The position numbers were made by a program, and so were the translations under genes. This document shows, one piece after another, positions 13,726-15,640 of a stretch of DNA of 15,640 bases. Source of the DNA: Fusobacteriaceae bacterium UBA2433 (lineage in GTDB: Bacteria > Fusobacteriota > Fusobacteriia > Fusobacteriales > Fusobacteriaceae); NCBI GenBank assembly GCA_002342785.1, contig DDQV01000003.1, positions 1-15,640 on the forward strand, in the 5' to 3' direction. The first letter of the stretch is position 1; each line of letters begins with the position of its first letter. Below the pieces are notes generated by a model. It did not search any database and was not told where the DNA came from. It was given only the letters and a program-made list of their open reading frames with translations.

Positions 13726-14676
13726 ATGAAGAAAATAATTTTAGGAATCACTTTAGTAATGGCTTTAATAGGATGTAAAGGTAAGGAAGAACAAACAACA
13801 AATAATACCACAGAAAAAATAAATATTGGTATCACTCAAATTGTAGAACACCCGTCTCTTGATACAATTAGAACTGGTGTTGAAGATGCCCTTAAAGAAA
13901 GTAAATATAAAGACCAAGTAGTATTCAACTATCAAAATGCCCAGGGAGATTTTATCACAGCTCAAACTATTGCAACTCAATTTAATGAAAAATCTGATAT
14001 AATAGTAGCTATAACGACTCCTAGTGCTCAAGCAGCTTTAAATAAAGTTCCAGAGAAACCACTTTTTTTCACTGCTGTAACAAATCCTGTAATAGCAGGA
14101 TTAGAAGGTAAAAATGTTACAGGAGTCAGTGATATGTCTCCAGTAAAAGAACAAGTTAAATTAATTCAAGAACTACTTCCAAAGGCAAAAACAATAGGAA
14201 CTATATACACAACTAGTGAAGCTAATTCAACATTCCTTGTAGAAGAGTTTACTAAAGTTGCTGAAAAAGCAGGATATAAAGTTATTGCTAGAGGAATTAC
14301 AAATGTTACAGAGATTGCTTCTGCATTAGATAGTTTAGTTGGAAATGTTGATGTTCTATATACAGCTAAAGATAATAACCTAGCTTCAGCTTATAGCCTT
14401 ATTATAGATAGAACTAATAAAGCTAATATTCCTGTTATAGGTGCTACTAGAGATTTTACTGAAGCAGGAGCCCTAGCTTCTTCTGGAATATCAGAATATG
14501 AAGTAGGATACCAAACTGGTGAGATGATCTTAAGATATTTAGATGGAGCAAACCTTGAAGATATGAAGATAGAATATTTAAATAAATCAGAATTAACTAT
14601 AAATGAAGAACAAATGAAAAAATATGAAATTTCATTAGATGAAGAACAATCAAAAAATATAGAAATTATAAAATAA
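13726..14676 (+). CDS. trpX: ABC transporter substrate-binding lipoprotein, TrpX type
   Basis: This 316-residue periplasmic binding lipoprotein belongs to the ABC_sub_bind family (COG2984, the group that includes streptococcal TrpX). A short signal leads to the lipobox ALIGC (Cys17), and the mature start is rich in Lys, Glu and Asn/Thr, as in tethered binding proteins. The two-lobe periplasmic fold starts at INIGITQIVEHPSLDTIRTG and contains IIVAITTPSAQAALN, PLFFTAVTNPVIAGLEG and VTGVSDMSPVKEQVKLIQ, then VLYTAKDNNLAS and NIPVIGATRDFTEAGALAS, all family landmarks. AAAAGGAG precedes the ATG. It is first of three transporter genes. The tandem-Trp leader supports tryptophan as ligand; other aromatic or unrelated small molecules remain possible for this family. 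Confidence 0.85.
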   Translation: MKKIILGITLVMALIGCKGKEEQTTNNTTEKINIGITQIVEHPSLDTIRTGVEDALKESKYKDQVVFNYQNAQGDFITAQTIATQFNEKSDIIVAITTPSAQAALNKVPEKPLFFTAVTNPVIAGLEGKNVTGVSDMSPVKEQVKLIQELLPKAKTIGTIYTTSEANSTFLVEEFTKVAEKAGYKVIARGITNVTEIASALDSLVGNVDVLYTAKDNNLASAYSLIIDRTNKANIPVIGATRDFTEAGALASSGISEYEVGYQTGEMILRYLDGANLEDMKIEYLNKSELTINEEQMKKYEISLDEEQSKNIEIIK

Positions 14677-14705
14677 AGAAATTATAGATTAAAGGAGAAA
14701 AAATT

Positions 14706-15545
14706 ATGTTACTAGGTACTATTGAACAGGGGTTAATTTTTGCAATAATGGCTTTAGGATTATATATATCCTATAAAATACTAGACTTTCCAGACCTTAC
14801 TGTAGATGGATCTTTCCCAATGGGAGCTTCTATTGTAGCTATACTTCTTATAAAAGGATTTAATCCTATCTTAACTTTAGCAGTTGCATTTATTGGTGGA
14901 TCTCTTGCTGGACTTATCACAGGATATATCCACATTAAATTTAAGATCACAAATCTTTTGGCTGGAATTATTGTTATGACAGGACTATATAGTATCAACC
15001 TTCGAATAATGGGAAAATCAAATATCCCATTATTTAAGGTTGGTAATATTTTTTCTAACAAATATAACTTCTTAATCATATTGTTAATAGTACTTATTTG
15101 TAAATTTTCTTTAGATTATCTTTTAAATACAAAATTTGGATTTGCCCTAAGAGCTTTAGGTGACAATGAAACTTTAGTTGTTTCTCTAGGAATAGATGAA
15201 AAAAGATTAAAGATAGTAGGCCTTATGCTAGCTAATGGATTAGTAGCACTATCTGGTGGAATACTCGCTCAATACCAGGGTTTTTCAGATATTGCCATGG
15301 GTACAGGAACAATTGTTACAGGACTTGCTTCAATTATAATTGGTGAAAGTGTCTTAAAAAAAGGAAAATTATTTGGTGTAACAACCATTGTAATTGTAGG
15401 TTCAATACTATATAGATTTATAATACTCGGTTCTCTAAAGATAGGATTTGCTGCTAGTGATATAAAACTTATCACTGCAATATTAACTGTTGGAATCATG
15501 GCTTTTAAAAGTAAAAATTTAAACTTGAAATTTAAAAAAAATTAG
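14706..15545 (+). CDS. trpY: ABC transporter permease, TrpY type
   Basis: This 279-residue integral inner-membrane permease of the BPD_transp_2 (LivH/branched-chain type) superfamily has about eight hydrophobic segments. It starts with LGTIEQGLIFAIMALGLYIS and carries the typical FPDLTVDGSFPMGAS loop near residues 28-42. The later segment FALRALGDNETLVVSLGID, followed by GLMLANGLVALSGGILAQYQ, is the cytoplasmic coupling loop that contacts the ATPase in this family. It is 29 nt downstream of the binding-protein gene and 15 nt before the ATPase gene, each with its own AAAGGAG or AGGAGGT ribosome site. The three genes are thus one operon. Transporters of this class usually use a permease homodimer. 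Confidence 0.9.
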   Translation: MLLGTIEQGLIFAIMALGLYISYKILDFPDLTVDGSFPMGASIVAILLIKGFNPILTLAVAFIGGSLAGLITGYIHIKFKITNLLAGIIVMTGLYSINLRIMGKSNIPLFKVGNIFSNKYNFLIILLIVLICKFSLDYLLNTKFGFALRALGDNETLVVSLGIDEKRLKIVGLMLANGLVALSGGILAQYQGFSDIAMGTGTIVTGLASIIIGESVLKKGKLFGVTTIVIVGSILYRFIILGSLKIGFAASDIKLITAILTVGIMAFKSKNLNLKFKKN

Positions 15546-15560
15546 GAGGTAGATCAAAAA

Positions 15561-15640
15561 ATGCTAAAAATTAATAATCTATATAAATCTTTTCATTCTG
15601 AATTAGGAAATGAAAAAAAAGTTTTTAGAGGATTAGATTT
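15561..15640 (+). CDS. trpZ: ABC transporter ATP-binding protein, TrpZ type (cut by window end)
   Basis: Only the first 26 codons are present. The reading MLKINNLYKSFHSELGN, then EKKVFRGLD, is the standard opening of an ABC ATPase, with the aromatic A-loop region before the core; the Walker A site would lie just past the window. AGGAGGT (15544-15550) precedes the ATG at 15561. It completes the binding protein-permease-ATPase set and would power import. The truncation is caused by the window end, not by a break in the gene. Confidence 0.85.
   Translation, partial: MLKINNLYKSFHSELGNEKKVFRGLD

Noticed and set aside
13653..13835. 60-codon leftward frame across the trpX start
   Set aside because: It overlaps the leader and the start of the binding-protein gene, without a ribosome site or recognisable sequence.
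1..15640. CRISPR arrays, insertion sequences, phage genes, tRNA or rRNA
   Set aside because: No repeat-spacer pattern, transposase-like frame, or structured RNA gene could be seen on either strand.

Overview
The window comes from a very AT-rich, Gram-negative-type bacterium, most likely a member of the Fusobacteriota (Fusobacterium, Ilyobacter, Propionigenium or a relative). Three things point there: the base composition and strong AGGAGG-type ribosome binding sites; a patatin phospholipase fused to a POTRA and outer-membrane beta-barrel, the architecture of the fusobacterial type Vd autotransporter FplA; and several lipoproteins. The assignment is by inference, since no rRNA or other marker gene is present. 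The sequence looks like ordinary chromosome. I see no insertion sequence, phage gene, CRISPR array, tRNA or rRNA.

Layout. (1) Bases 1-165 are noncoding and hold a small 10-bp-period repeat and a weak hairpin. (2) Bases 166-3518 are a MurNAc (peptidoglycan sugar) uptake and catabolism locus: a leftward RpiR/MurR-type regulator, divergent from murQ (etherase) and murP (PTS EIIBC), closed by a strong terminator. (3) Bases 3663-3983 are an orphan ArsR-family metalloid sensor. (4) Bases 4098-5132 (leftward) are an orphan periplasmic binding lipoprotein of the Fe(III)/phosphonate/sugar-phosphate group, and 5298-5711 (leftward) a small PEGA-domain lipoprotein. (5) Bases 5959-7737 are one protein joining a GT-B glycosyltransferase to a NodB-type polysaccharide deacetylase. 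(6) Bases 7823-8389 are a small nitroreductase. (7) Bases 8432-13323 (leftward) are a two-gene operon: a DHH-CBS-CBS-nucleotidyltransferase fusion (tRNA 3'-end CCA/A-adding type), overlapping by 4 nt the fplA-like gene. (8) Bases 13420-15640 are a rightward ABC transporter operon of the TrpXYZ type (binding lipoprotein, permease, start of the ATPase), cut by the window end.

The most interesting item is in the roughly 400-base leader of that last operon. A 28-codon open frame with a near-perfect Shine-Dalgarno, its own promoter and two adjacent Trp codons sits upstream of a transporter family associated with tryptophan. It looks like a trp leader peptide driving attenuation. It is followed by alternative hairpins, a tiny Met-Gly-stop frame with its own Shine-Dalgarno, and a U8 run just before the binding-protein gene. 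Tryptophan shortage would stall ribosomes on the leader and allow uptake genes to be expressed. The peptide and its Trp pair are directly visible; the folding switch is inference.

Other points worth a look are the glycosyltransferase-deacetylase fusion with A10 and A11 tracts inside its reading frame, the paired TACAC/GTGTA palindromes between the two lipoprotein genes, and the separation of both the ArsR sensor and the binding protein from their usual partners.
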